DNA of 33,554 nt from Lysobacter arseniciresistens ZS79 (GCF_000768335.1 NZ_AVPT01000029.1:1-33554); one strand, 5' to 3'. Positions 12,888 to 19,726 are shown, counted from the first letter of the stretch. Made by a program: numbers and translations. The notes: generated by a model not told the origin, from the letters alone.

Positions 12888-14161
12888 TGCAGACGCCCTC
12901 CCATGCCGAAGAAGCCGTGCTTGGCGGCTTGATCGTGAACAACGAGGCGTTCCACGACGTGGCGCCGTTGCTGTCTGCCGACCACTTCACCAGTCCGTTC
13001 CGGCGCCGGCTATGGGTGGCGATCCGCGACCGGGTGCTGGCCGGTGAAGAGGCCGACGTCATCACGCTGGCGGAGGCGCTACCTGACGACACGTCGGACA
13101 TATTCGACCTTGCTGCCAACGCCTACACGGGCCGCACGACGCCGATCTACGCCGCGATCATCCGAGACAACTGGCGCCGCCGGGAAGCTGCGGGCATCGC
13201 TCAACGCCTGCTAGCCGGCGCGCGCGATGCCGAGCTTGGCGCAGTTGATGCGGCGATTGCCGACCTGATGGCGTTGAGCGCATCGATGGTCGAGCACGAG
13301 TTCACGGGGAAGCAGGCGCTCTCGATGGCCTTCACGCAGGCGGAGGAGGCTAACCGCAACGGGGGGCTGCTGCCCGGCATCACTACGGGGCTGCGAGAGC
13401 TGGATTCGATTCTGGGCGGCTGGCACGACTCGGACCTGACGATCATTGGTGGCCGCCCGGCGATGGGAAAGACGGCATTCCTGCTGGGGCTAGTGGAGGC
13501 CGCTGCCGATACGGGCGTGCCGGTGGGGCTTATTTCCGCCGAGCAGCCAACATTGCAGATCGGCGTGCGCCGGATGGCACTGGCCTCGGGCGTGGGCGCC
13601 GCGGCGATCCGGGCCGGCAACTTCCACGAGGAGGATTGGGCCAAGCTAGCCGACGGCATGGCGCGGGCGAAAGAGCGCCCCATGTGGATCTACGACCGCA
13701 GCGCAGTGACGCTGGACGAGCTGGTGGGCGTGGCTCGCAAGTGGAAGCACCAGTACGGCATCCGGGTGCTGTTCGTCGACTACGCGCAGCGCATCACGGT
13801 GCCCGGCGCGGACCGCATCACAGAGGTGGCGGCGGTCGCCCGTGGGTTGAAGAACCTGGCGCGCGACCTGCAAATCCCGGTGGTGTCGCTGGCGCAGGTG
13901 GTCAAGGGCGTGGATACCCGCCCGGACAAGCGCCCCACGGCGGGTGACTTGGCCAACAGCGACGAACTGACGCGGGAAGCCGACCAGATCCTGATGCTCT
14001 ACCGAGACGAGGTGTATCACCGAGACTCGCCCGACCGCGGCATAGCGGAGATTCTCATCGAGAAGAACCGGCACGGTCCGACCGGCTACAAGCGTGTGGC
14101 GTTCAAGGGCGAAACCATGCGGTTCGCCGACCCCGCCTCAGGCATGGAGGACTACCGATGA
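12887..14161 (+). CDS. DnaB-like replicative helicase (424 aa)
   Basis: I choose the ATG at 12887 (AGGAGG 8 bases upstream); a GTG at 12884 is the alternative. The N-terminal DnaB domain spans about 1-105 (HAEEAVLGGLIVNNEAFHDV; DHFTSPFRRRLWVAIRDRVL). The RecA-like C-terminal domain has Walker A GGRPAMGKT (about 188-196), an EQP acidic site in GLISAEQPTLQIGVRRM, Walker B VLFVDYAQ (about 295), and the DnaB motif LANSDELTREADQILMLYRD with IEKNRHGPTG near the end. It is slightly shorter than chromosomal DnaB (about 470 aa), as in phage versions. It would unwind the element's DNA at its fork, loaded by the preceding gene product. It overlaps the next gene by 4 bases. Confidence 0.92.
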   Translation: MQTPSHAEEAVLGGLIVNNEAFHDVAPLLSADHFTSPFRRRLWVAIRDRVLAGEEADVITLAEALPDDTSDIFDLAANAYTGRTTPIYAAIIRDNWRRREAAGIAQRLLAGARDAELGAVDAAIADLMALSASMVEHEFTGKQALSMAFTQAEEANRNGGLLPGITTGLRELDSILGGWHDSDLTIIGGRPAMGKTAFLLGLVEAAADTGVPVGLISAEQPTLQIGVRRMALASGVGAAAIRAGNFHEEDWAKLADGMARAKERPMWIYDRSAVTLDELVGVARKWKHQYGIRVLFVDYAQRITVPGADRITEVAAVARGLKNLARDLQIPVVSLAQVVKGVDTRPDKRPTAGDLANSDELTREADQILMLYRDEVYHRDSPDRGIAEILIEKNRHGPTGYKRVAFKGETMRFADPASGMEDYR

Positions 14162-14571
14162 GCAGCCCCGAACTGCTGGTGCTATGGCACGAGATCGTCG
14201 AGGAGACCGTCGAGACAGTGTCGGGGCCGCGAGTCCCTTCGCCCGCCACAAAACAGGAGGTACTGGCTGCCTTCGCGGCGTATTTCGGCAGCGTGGAAGG
14301 CGTCCAAGCGCGTTATGACCAGGAGACGGCCCGGAAGCAGGACGTCGCGCGTCGGAGAGCCAAGCAAGCCCAATCCCGAGCCACAGCAAACAAGCACGGC
14401 CGTCGACAGTGCACAGGGACGACAACAGCGGGCGACCGCTGTACACGCCTAGCGATCGCGGGCCGGAAGAAATGCCAGCAGCACCTCGGAACACCGACCC
14501 TGCCGAAGGCCGAGCGGTTAGCACTTCGGCGGCTGGCAGACCTTCGCGGACCCTCGGGGCGCCGCCGATAG
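14158..14571 (+). CDS. Small zinc-finger-like protein (137 aa)
   Basis: The ATG at 14158 overlaps the helicase stop (ATGA). The N-terminus is acidic and helical (MSSPELLVLWHEIVEETVET), the middle is a basic Lys/Arg/Ala helix, and residues about 82-109 read RQCTGTTTAGDRCTR...GRKKCQQH, a Cys-x(9)-Cys...Cys-x2-His cluster of the small phage CxxT-G-x-x-C type. The neighbouring 86-aa gene has the same kind of cluster. Metal and nucleic-acid binding is likely by family resemblance. The role in the replication operon is unknown. Confidence 0.7.
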   Translation: MSSPELLVLWHEIVEETVETVSGPRVPSPATKQEVLAAFAAYFGSVEGVQARYDQETARKQDVARRRAKQAQSRATANKHGRRQCTGTTTAGDRCTRLAIAGRKKCQQHLGTPTLPKAERLALRRLADLRGPSGRRR

Positions 14572-14626
14572 GTCCCACGTAGGCAAATGCGCCGATCGCG
14601 CGCGCGTAGGATTTAGGTGACCCACC

Positions 14627-14887
14627 ATGAAACTGCTGCAACCAGCCGACCAGCCGATAGCCGCCAAATTGGCGGCGCCAAAGGGGACCCGTCGAGTTAT
14701 CTGCGATGCCCACCTCGCGAACGGTGGACGCTGCACTCGCAAGAGTGAACCTAGCCGCCGCCGCTGCCGTTATCACGGTGGCAAGGCGACCGGGCCGACC
14801 ACCGCCGCAGGCAAGGCGCGCGTCACGCTAAACCTGCCCCGCCGCAGCAACCCCAACCCACACCGGCCCTCCGGTTTGCCTTCGTAG
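14627..14887 (+). CDS. HGGK-motif zinc-finger-like protein (86 aa)
   Basis: The ATG at 14627 opens MKLLQPADQPIAAKLAAPKG after a weak TAGGTGA. Residues about 37-67 contain ICDAHLANGGRCTRK...RRCRYHGGKATGPTTAAGKA, the recurrent phage motif C-x(8,9)-C...C-x2-HGG-(K/R)-x-TGP-(K/R/T)-T. The four Cys/His positions suggest one bound zinc. The tail is Pro/Arg-rich. It is the last left-to-right gene before a terminator. It probably shares ancestry with the Cys-cluster of the preceding gene. The function is not established for this motif family. Confidence 0.7.
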   Translation: MKLLQPADQPIAAKLAAPKGTRRVICDAHLANGGRCTRKSEPSRRRCRYHGGKATGPTTAAGKARVTLNLPRRSNPNPHRPSGLPS

Positions 14888-14955
14888 GTCTCCAGCGGTA
14901 GCCTGGACTTGGCCCCCGCTTGTCCGACGGTCCCGCGTCCAGCCTCACCGCTGGC

Positions 14956-14989
14956 AGCCCCGTTTTGAACGGCCTGCGGGGGCTCTTTT
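14956..14989 (+). terminator. Terminator between convergent genes
   Basis: AGCCCC (14956-14961) pairs with GGGGCT (14979-14984), an internal CCGTT/AACGG may extend the structure, and CTTTT follows. It lies between the end of the left-to-right replication operon (14887) and the end of the leftward pair (15060). Nothing else is seen in 14888-15059. Confidence 0.6.
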
Positions 14990-15059
14990 CGGTATCGGTC
15001 AACTCGGGCAATCCGTACCGAACAGCGACGTTGCGACGCGCGGCATACCCCGTCGTGGG

Positions 15060-15371
15060 TCAGTCCTCCGGCTGGGACGTTGTAGTTGCTGCTTTCAGGC
15101 TTTCCGTCGACAGCATGTCCGCCAACACTTGCTCGACGGCACGATCACGGATTTCCTTGATGCGCCGCGCCCTCTCCAGAAGAGGGCCGTCTATTCGCAA
15201 GGCGACACTAGGGTCGTTGACCTCGTGGATCCGCTCCACCATGGCCACAGCGTAGAAATCGGCGAAGGAGTCCAGTTCGCCCGCGGCCTGCAGGCTCCGA
15301 AAGGCCTGCGGCACCTTCGCTGCGAGCGCCTGGACCACCATGCGGCGGGCTTCACTCGAGCTCGGAATCAT
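15060..15371 (-). CDS. Hypothetical protein (103 aa)
   Basis: The frame is open to 15428; I prefer the ATG at 15371 (MIPSSSEARRMVVQALAAKV) because GGGGA lies 8 bases upstream and the longer N-terminus is low quality. It is all helical: FRSLQAAGELDSFADFYAVA, then LLERARRIKEIRDRAVEQVL. No family motif is seen. It runs leftward with the HTH gene at 15462-15686, facing the replication operon. A small helical partner of that DNA-binding protein is a possibility based on position only. Confidence 0.55.
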   Translation of the reverse strand: MIPSSSEARRMVVQALAAKVPQAFRSLQAAGELDSFADFYAVAMVERIHEVNDPSVALRIDGPLLERARRIKEIRDRAVEQVLADMLSTESLKAATTTSQPED

Positions 15372-15461
15372 CGACGTATCCCCATTCGTTTTGGCGAACG
15401 CGTGACCGCCTTGGAACCGGCCGCGCACCCGCGAGGAGCGCGCCTACTCCTCCAAGAGCTT

Positions 15462-15686
15462 CTATTCGTACCTGCTCAGATCCGGCGGCCGCACTCGTTG
15501 GCGCCCGGGCCTTCTGGCCTTCGGTGCCAAACTCACCGCGCGCGCTGCCGCCTGCCGCTGTCCCTCCTTCCGGAGATACGAAATCAGGTCCTCGCGAAGG
15601 ATGGCAGTGTGCTTCTGGTTGAGTCGAGTGGCAGGCACCGCACCGGAGTCCACGAGCCTCTGCATAGCTTTCAGACCGAGCCTCAT
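15462..15686 (-). CDS. Excisionase-like HTH protein (74 aa)
   Basis: The ATG at 15686 opens MRLGLKAMQRLVDSGAVPAT, and RLNQKHTAILREDLISYLRK follows: helix-turn-helix, a short beta wing, then a helix starting with an acidic residue, as in excisionase and AlpA folds. The tail is basic (KARRPGRQRVRPPD). It is divergent from the HsdR_N gene across a 211-bp gap. It may be the repressor or recombination directionality factor of this cargo segment. The HTH is read by eye. Confidence 0.55.
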   Translation of the reverse strand: MRLGLKAMQRLVDSGAVPATRLNQKHTAILREDLISYLRKEGQRQAAARAVSLAPKARRPGRQRVRPPDLSRYE

Positions 15687-15862
15687 GAGTCGGCGGCTTC
15701 CTCAAGGTTCAGCACCTCGCTGGCCGGTTCCGAACGAGTCGAACCTGTCCGTGCAGACTTCATCGCGCCCTCGCAGGCTCAGGAGTTGCCAACTGGACGA
15801 TGTGCAAGCTAGAGCCCTGGACGCTGGCCGGACCTGCTCGCAGACCGCGTAGGCACCCTATG

Positions 15863-15879
15863 GTGGCCGCGTCGGCCAC
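15863..15879. promoter_or_regulatory. Inverted repeat in the divergent promoter region
   Basis: GTGGCC-GCGTC-GGCCAC is a perfect 6-bp-arm inverted repeat ending 10 bases before the GGGGGAG of the HsdR_N gene. It sits in the 211-bp gap (15687-15897) shared with the leftward HTH gene and is a candidate operator for that protein. Nothing else is clear in the gap. Confidence 0.4.
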
Positions 15880-15897
15880 GCAAACTGAGGGGGAGTA

Positions 15898-16704
15898 ATG
15901 GCCGCGGTTCCCAAGAAGGTCGCAACGCGCCTGGTAGCTGGACTCAAGCGATATCAGCCCATTCTCGCCGCGGCGAAGGCCCGCGACGTCGGCGAGGCCG
16001 ACACGGTAACCATCATCAAAGACATGCTTGCCGACGTCTTCGGTTACGACAAGTACTCCGACGTGACCTCCGAGCATTCGATCCGCGGCACTTACTGCGA
16101 CCTTGCGATCAAGATCGACGGGCAGCTTGAGACGCTGATCGAGGTCAAAGCGATCGGACTGGACCTCAAGGACCAGCACGTGAAGCAGGCGATCGACTAC
16201 GCGGCCAATCAGGGGGTCGACTGGGTGCTGCTCACCAACGGAATGGTGTGGCGCGTTTACCGACTGATCTTCGCCAAGCCGATCGACCAGGAACTGGTTC
16301 TGGAAATCGACTTCTGCGCGCTGAACTCCCGGACTGAAAGCGATCTGGAGCTGCTGTACCTGTGGTGCAAGGAGGGGTGGCAGCGGTCGGTGCTGGGTGA
16401 GTACCACACCCAGAAGCAGGCCCTGTCCCGTTTCTACGTGGGCGCCATGTTGCAGACGGACCCGGTGGTAGACGTAATCCGCCGCGAATTGCGGCGCATA
16501 TCGCCCGACGTTCGAATCGACTCCGAACAGATTCGCGACGTGCTGTTGAATGAGGTCATCAAGCGGGAAGTGCTGGAGGGCGACCAGGCCACGGAAGCGC
16601 GAAAGAAGGCCAGTAAAGCGGCCAGTCGGTCTCTTCGTGCGAAACCTGTAAAAGGGACCTCCGATAGTCCCACCCAACCCGAGTCGGTCACCGAGCTAGC
16701 CTGA
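15898..16704 (+). CDS. Orphan HsdR N-terminal-domain nuclease (268 aa)
   Basis: The ATG at 15898 has GGGGGAG 4 bases upstream. Residues 35-125 match the HSDR_N fold: TIIKDMLADVFGYDKYSDVT, SIRGTYCDLAIKIDG and ETLIEVKAIGLDLKDQHVKQ, then a long helix (AIDYAANQGVDWVLLTNGMV). The PD-(D/E)xK residues Asp68, Glu82 and Lys84 are all present. Type I restriction HsdR is about 1000 aa; here helicase and HsdM/HsdS partners are missing and a charged helical C-terminus replaces them. Stand-alone versions are common in prophages and islands. The function could be DNA cleavage, for instance against competing phage, but no substrate is known and it may be a structural use of the fold. Confidence 0.8.
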   Translation: MAAVPKKVATRLVAGLKRYQPILAAAKARDVGEADTVTIIKDMLADVFGYDKYSDVTSEHSIRGTYCDLAIKIDGQLETLIEVKAIGLDLKDQHVKQAIDYAANQGVDWVLLTNGMVWRVYRLIFAKPIDQELVLEIDFCALNSRTESDLELLYLWCKEGWQRSVLGEYHTQKQALSRFYVGAMLQTDPVVDVIRRELRRISPDVRIDSEQIRDVLLNEVIKREVLEGDQATEARKKASKAASRSLRAKPVKGTSDSPTQPESVTELA

Positions 16705-16745
16705 CCGGCTCATTCGACGCGCTGCGAGCACGGGAGTGCGGTTCT

Positions 16746-17078
16746 ATGGGCAAGATCGGAGCATGGGTGCTGGTCGCATTCGTCGCCGCGGGGATCGGGT
16801 TCGCAGTCGGGCGCAGCCGCGCGCCGCCGCCGCCGCCCGCGCCGATCGAGCTCGACTTCGTCGATCCGTTCGCCGCGACAGTGGTCGCGCCGGTAGCCAC
16901 ACAGCCGAGCGTGGATCCCGTTGCCGCGGCGATCGACCGAGCCACCGCGGAACAGGCGCGCGCGAATCGCGAAGCCGAGCACCGCGCCCGGCAGGACGCG
17001 CGGGCCGCCGAGCACCGCGCCCGGCAAGACGCGCGGGCCGCCGAGCGCGAGGCTCGGAGGAACCGCTACGGCTACTGA
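16746..17078 (+). CDS. Small membrane-anchored coiled-coil protein (110 aa)
   Basis: The ATG at 16746 opens MGKIGAWVLVAFVAAGIGFA: one N-terminal membrane helix (residues 4-22), then a Pro-rich spacer (RAPPPPPAPIELDF), a short disordered part, and a charged helix with a duplicated 11-residue unit EHRARQDARAA (coded by 33-bp repeats at 16977 and 17010) ending RNRYGY. The topology is probably an inner-membrane anchor with a cytoplasmic or periplasmic coil. No family is recognised. It follows the HsdR_N gene by 41 bases and could be in one transcript with it. Confidence 0.6.
   Translation: MGKIGAWVLVAFVAAGIGFAVGRSRAPPPPPAPIELDFVDPFAATVVAPVATQPSVDPVAAAIDRATAEQARANREAEHRARQDARAAEHRARQDARAAEREARRNRYGY
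16977..17042 (+). repeat. 33-bp tandem duplication
   Basis: Two adjacent 33-bp copies (16977-17009, 17010-17042) differ at one base and encode the doubled EHRARQDARAA unit. This is in-frame slippage or a recent duplication. Confidence 0.85.
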
Positions 17079-17126
17079 AGGACCCGTCCGGCCCGGCATC
17101 TCTCGACGACGCGACCCCAATGCGTT

Positions 17127-17324
17127 GTGGGCCGTATGATGCGCAACGCCGTCGCGGCCGGGGTGATCACCGAGCAGGAGCGCTTCGGCCTGCACGGGCT
17201 GAAGCACCGCGGCGTGACCGATTCGAAGGGTGACAAGCAGGAAGCCAGCGGCCACAAGACGCGGGCAATGATGGAGCACTACAACCACGATCTGCCGCGG
17301 GTTGAGCCGGCGGATGACAATTAG
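17127..17324 (+). pseudogene. Tyrosine recombinase C-terminal remnant
   Basis: The frame is open from 17079, but only about the last 60 residues look like protein: ITEQERFGLHGLKHRGVTDS then GHKTRAMMEHYNHDLPRVEP. That is the box II (H-G-L-K-H-R), the GH of box III and the Tyr nucleophile (EHYNH) of a phage-type tyrosine recombinase. The N-terminal and core-binding domains and box I Arg are missing, and there is no convincing start codon. It marks the edge of an older inserted element and adjoins the TAC module. It cannot be an active recombinase. Confidence 0.75.
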
Positions 17325-17848
17325 TCCTCAGCTTTCTCGACGACCCGTGGCTCACCCTGCTGCATTGCTTGGATATACATCGGCACAGTGATGGGGCGAA
17401 AACGTCTTTTCGCACAAACCCCGTGGATGTGCTCACGCCAGTAGGGAATAGCGTGATAGGGCACGTTCATCCGAACAAACTCATCAATGCCATCTTCTGC
17501 ACATTCGGCTGCCACTTCATAGAGCAGCCCTAAGCACACATCCATGGCGATGAGCTCGCGATCTTCCGCGTCCGGTTGATCGGCTAGACAACGCACTGAT
17601 CCGGAAAATTCCACTTCCAGGAAGCGGGCGTTCTGCTCACTCGTTGAGCCGTCGTCTTCCTCGACCTCGCCCGCCACCTCGAAGTCCTGAAGAATTCGGG
17701 TAGCCATCCGAAACTGCGTTCGGTGGCACTCTGGCCAAAATGGCGGAGTCGAAGCCTTATCGAGGCTTACGCGTTCGTCACGAAAGTAGACATCGACAAT
17801 ACGCAACGCCTTCTTCGCGGCTTCTAACGCTTCAACATTGAGCGACAT
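17321..17848 (-). CDS. secB-like: SecB-like chaperone of a TAC module (175 aa)
   Basis: The ATG at 17848 opens MSLNVEALEAAKKALRIVDV and overlaps the antitoxin's 3' end by 17 bases. The SecB core is visible: strands LEVEFSGSVRCLADQ, the acidic helix LIAMDVCLGLLYEVAAECAE, and the family signature MNVPYHAIPYWREHIHGVCA followed by RRFRPITVPMYIQ (residues 128-160; canonical SecB has F-H-A-W/Y-P-Y...R...P-L-x-L-P). The protein is near SecB length (155 aa) with a short C-terminal extension. In toxin-antitoxin-chaperone systems such a protein holds the antitoxin and prevents its aggregation and proteolysis; a role in this operon is inferred from gene order. Codon use is visibly more AT-rich than in element 2. 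Confidence 0.85.
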   Translation of the reverse strand: MSLNVEALEAAKKALRIVDVYFRDERVSLDKASTPPFWPECHRTQFRMATRILQDFEVAGEVEEDDGSTSEQNARFLEVEFSGSVRCLADQPDAEDRELIAMDVCLGLLYEVAAECAEDGIDEFVRMNVPYHAIPYWREHIHGVCAKRRFRPITVPMYIQAMQQGEPRVVEKAED

Positions 17849-18461
17849 GTGACCTCAGCCCAAAATCATCTCGTTGCGTCGTTTCAAACTCCACGGCGTC
17901 AACTGGTTGATTTGCGACGGTGGGACGCCTAAAGCGAACTACGTTAGCGCCCAGACTGCGCGTTGGCGGGATATCCAGCCAGTCAGTACGCAACTCCCCA
18001 CGAGCCTTGGGAGCAACCCGGCTGACATCGAGATCAACCTCGCCGTCATGGCGTTCGACAAACGACGCCACGCCGCTTCGCGACTGCATATCTAGCAAGG
18101 TCAACGCACGAATCAAAGATTCTTGGGTACTCGGGACCTCGCAACCGTTCTCCACACGAGAGATAGTCACATTGGACACCCTAATCGCGTCGGCATACTC
18201 CACGCCTGACATACCCAGCGTTCGACGCAGGTAGGCAAATTCCTCTGGAGAAAGCGGCCGTTCAATTCGAGCCAACTTTCCGCGATAAGCCTTCGCCACC
18301 ATCCCGTGCGCCGGGATATTGATCGTAGTTTCGCCGCATTCGCCACATTGAATTTCTTCAACGCCGGACAAGCGGCCGCTCGGGAAACCTACTTCGCGCG
18401 CGTTTATCGAGACGCGAGCAACCGTGACGTCTTCCGACTCACAGCAAGGACAAAACATCAT
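17832..18461 (-). CDS. MqsA-like zinc-finger HTH antitoxin with long C-terminal tail (209 aa)
   Basis: The ATG at 18461 (or the adjacent one at 18458) has AGGA 5-8 bases upstream. The N-terminal zinc finger has two pairs, Cys4/Cys7 (CPCC) and Cys39/Cys42 (CGEC), the YgiT/MqsA layout. The HTH at about 71-125 is EEFAYLRRTLGMSGVEYADA, then SNVTISRVENG. Residues 130-209 are an extra tail beyond the usual MqsA length (about 131), with a hydrophobic patch (WLDIP, VVRFRRP) and an end of DDFGLRSHVAQC. In known TAC systems a C-terminal chaperone-addiction (ChAD) segment is what SecB binds; I infer that this tail plays that part. The HTH probably autorepresses the operon. Confidence 0.85.
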   Translation of the reverse strand: MMFCPCCESEDVTVARVSINAREVGFPSGRLSGVEEIQCGECGETTINIPAHGMVAKAYRGKLARIERPLSPEEFAYLRRTLGMSGVEYADAIRVSNVTISRVENGCEVPSTQESLIRALTLLDMQSRSGVASFVERHDGEVDLDVSRVAPKARGELRTDWLDIPPTRSLGANVVRFRRPTVANQPVDAVEFETTQRDDFGLRSHVAQC

Positions 18462-18475
18462 GGAATTCCTAAATA

Positions 18476-18802
18476 TCAGTCAGGGATGTCGGTGTAGGCA
18501 GTAACAACCAGGAGCTTCAGCCGCCCCGGAACTGCGGTGACTACGGTCACTCGACCGTACTGATCGCGCATCTCGACTTCGTACTTATAGATCCTACGGC
18601 CGGCTTGAGTCACCTCAGTCCGTACGTCAACAACGGTACCGGACTTCAACGCACTGGTGATCACATCCCCGGGGATGAAACGCTCTGCCATGCGTTCGCG
18701 CGCATGGCGCGAAAACGCTATGCCACACCAGTCACTCTGAGCATAGGAGTTGATGACCCTTGTCGCTTCATGCAAGTCCTCCGGATCCGACAGTGGGTTC
18801 AT
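18476..18802 (-). CDS. DUF4258-like toxin candidate (108 aa)
   Basis: The ATG at 18802 opens MNPLSDPEDLHEATRVINSY. Residues 29-70 read AFSRHARERMAERFIPGDVI, then ALKSGTVVD: the H-A-x-E-R-M-x-x-R block of DUF4258, a small RelE/BrnT-like fold often encoded next to YgiT/MqsA-type zinc-finger antitoxins. Beta strands follow (RIYKYEVEMRDQYGRVTVVT; RLKLLVVTAYTD). It stands first in the operon, 14 bases before the antitoxin start. An mRNA-cleaving toxin is the expected role by family and position; the catalytic residues are not established, with His33, Arg35/Arg37 and Arg41 as candidates. Confidence 0.75.
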   Translation of the reverse strand: MNPLSDPEDLHEATRVINSYAQSDWCGIAFSRHARERMAERFIPGDVITSALKSGTVVDVRTEVTQAGRRIYKYEVEMRDQYGRVTVVTAVPGRLKLLVVTAYTDIPD

Positions 18803-18815
18803 GCTGCCACCACTG

Positions 18816-18835
18816 CCTTTAACAAAAGGTTAAAG
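18816..18835. promoter_or_regulatory. Operator-like palindrome at the TAC promoter (site 1)
   Basis: CTTTAAC and GTTAAAG form perfect 7-bp arms around AAAAG, ending 15 bases before the toxin ATG; it also contains CCTT-N6-AAGG. It overlaps or borders a plausible -10 region on the minus strand (TTGTGC about 17 bases before). It is a likely autorepression site for the HTH antitoxin, by analogy with the MqsA operator, whose spacing is different. Confidence 0.6.
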
Positions 18836-18945
18836 CAAAGCAGTTCACCGCACAACAGGCAGCACGACCACTCGTCGCCGACGAAAGGTGCCCCAAGCAC
18901 TTGGGCCCACGCTCCCGGGCGATGTGTACATGTGGTGTGTGCGTC

Positions 18946-18967
18946 CATGCCTTAACAATAAGGCATG
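18946..18967. promoter_or_regulatory. Second palindrome upstream of the TAC operon (site 2)
   Basis: CATGCCTTA and TAAGGCATG form perfect 9-bp arms around ACAA and again contain CCTT-N6-AAGG, 117 bases from site 1. Shared core and symmetry suggest the same binding protein, but it could also be an unrelated RNA hairpin; no T-run follows. The gap 18836-19109 otherwise holds no convincing gene. Confidence 0.5.
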
Positions 18968-19109
18968 CGATCCCACTGAGCACTCCCACTCAGCCGGCGA
19001 AGCTCACGCACCTCTGCAGAAAGCTGGCCACCAGGCCGGAATATTAGGGAGAATTTTCAGGAAGAAGGCGCTTGCCGGTTCCAAGCCACGGCTAAGCCAT
19101 TGAATTGTA

Positions 19110-19158
19110 TGGCGCGCCCGGCAGGACTCGAACCTGCAACCACCGGCTTAGAAGGTTG
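19110..19158 (-). tRNA. tRNA-Arg(TCT) 3' fragment (attachment scar)
   Basis: On the minus strand: anticodon loop CTTCTAA (TCT at 19150-19152), variable loop, T-arm GCAGG-TTCGAGT-CCTGC, acceptor CGGGCGC, discriminator G and encoded CCA (19110-19112). The 5' half is absent: the bases preceding the loop do not pair with GCCGG, and no D-arm or 5' acceptor GCGCCCG is seen. It is not a working tRNA; it is the 3' part copied at an integration junction. It belongs with the integrase remnant at 17127 and the TAC module between them. Confidence 0.75.
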
Positions 19159-19447
19159 CTCAACTCTGCCGAAAGATCAGGCGCTTAGCTCCCCCGTAAT
19201 TCAGGAAGCGCCTATCTGGAACGTCCGCCAGCCCGTGCGCGGCCCGCTATTTTTCAGGAGTCGCGGCCACTATGCAAGCCCGGATGATGAGGTAGAGGAC
19301 CCCGCCGCTGTCCGTAGGACGGCAACGCTTCCCGGCAGGTCAGGACGGGGGAGCGTAGTGGCCCGTGTTCCAGTCTTGCGCCGCACGGCGGGGTGAACCG
19401 ACTTTGATGCACTGGGCAGATTGCTGCCATCGGCCATAGCCCCGTCG
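19159..19447. other. Non-coding stretch, nothing recognised
   Basis: This is the 289-bp gap between the tRNA-Arg fragment and the leftward 70-aa gene. Short frames through it are unconvincing, including one reading MARPAGLEPATTGLEG across the tRNA fragment, a known artefact of tRNA translation. No terminator, palindrome or repeat stands out. Confidence 0.5.
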
Positions 19448-19660
19448 TCACGTCAGGGTTTTCTGACGCGGGCACATGCGCGCCCCGATCCACCGCTCCA
19501 CGTAGCGCTTGCCCTGCCCCACGCTGCAGCACCGGCCGAACACCTCGGACCGGCGCCAACGGATCACCAACTCGCCATTCGCCCTGACCACCGCGACGCC
19601 GCCCGCGTTGTACTGCAGGTAGCTGGCGTCAGGGCTGTCGATCCAGAAGAACGGGCGCAT
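19448..19660 (-). CDS. Small hypothetical protein (70 aa)
   Basis: The ATG at 19660 opens MRPFFWIDSPDASYLQYNAG; the frame continues upstream without a better start. The product is mostly beta with a basic end: GVAVVRANGELVIRWRRSEV, then GKRYVERWIGARMCPRQKTL. No signal peptide is seen. It is divergent from the 81-aa gene at 19727 across 66 bases. The sequence is protein-like and the codon bias is right, but the ribosome binding site is poor and the family is not recognised. Confidence 0.5.
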   Translation of the reverse strand: MRPFFWIDSPDASYLQYNAGGVAVVRANGELVIRWRRSEVFGRCCSVGQGKRYVERWIGARMCPRQKTLT

Positions 19661-19726
19661 CGGCAGATGGTAGCGCTGCCCCCACGGCGCCGGCGGTATG
19701 CTCGACCCTCCCGCCGGAGCTTCCCG

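Noticed and set aside
19110-19185. Functional tRNA-Arg
   Set aside because: The anticodon 5' stem does not pair, and no D-arm or 5' acceptor strand is found.
19100-19396. Frame reading MARPAGLEPATTGLEG
   Set aside because: Classic artefact of translating a tRNA gene's antisense strand; here it crosses the tRNA-Arg fragment.
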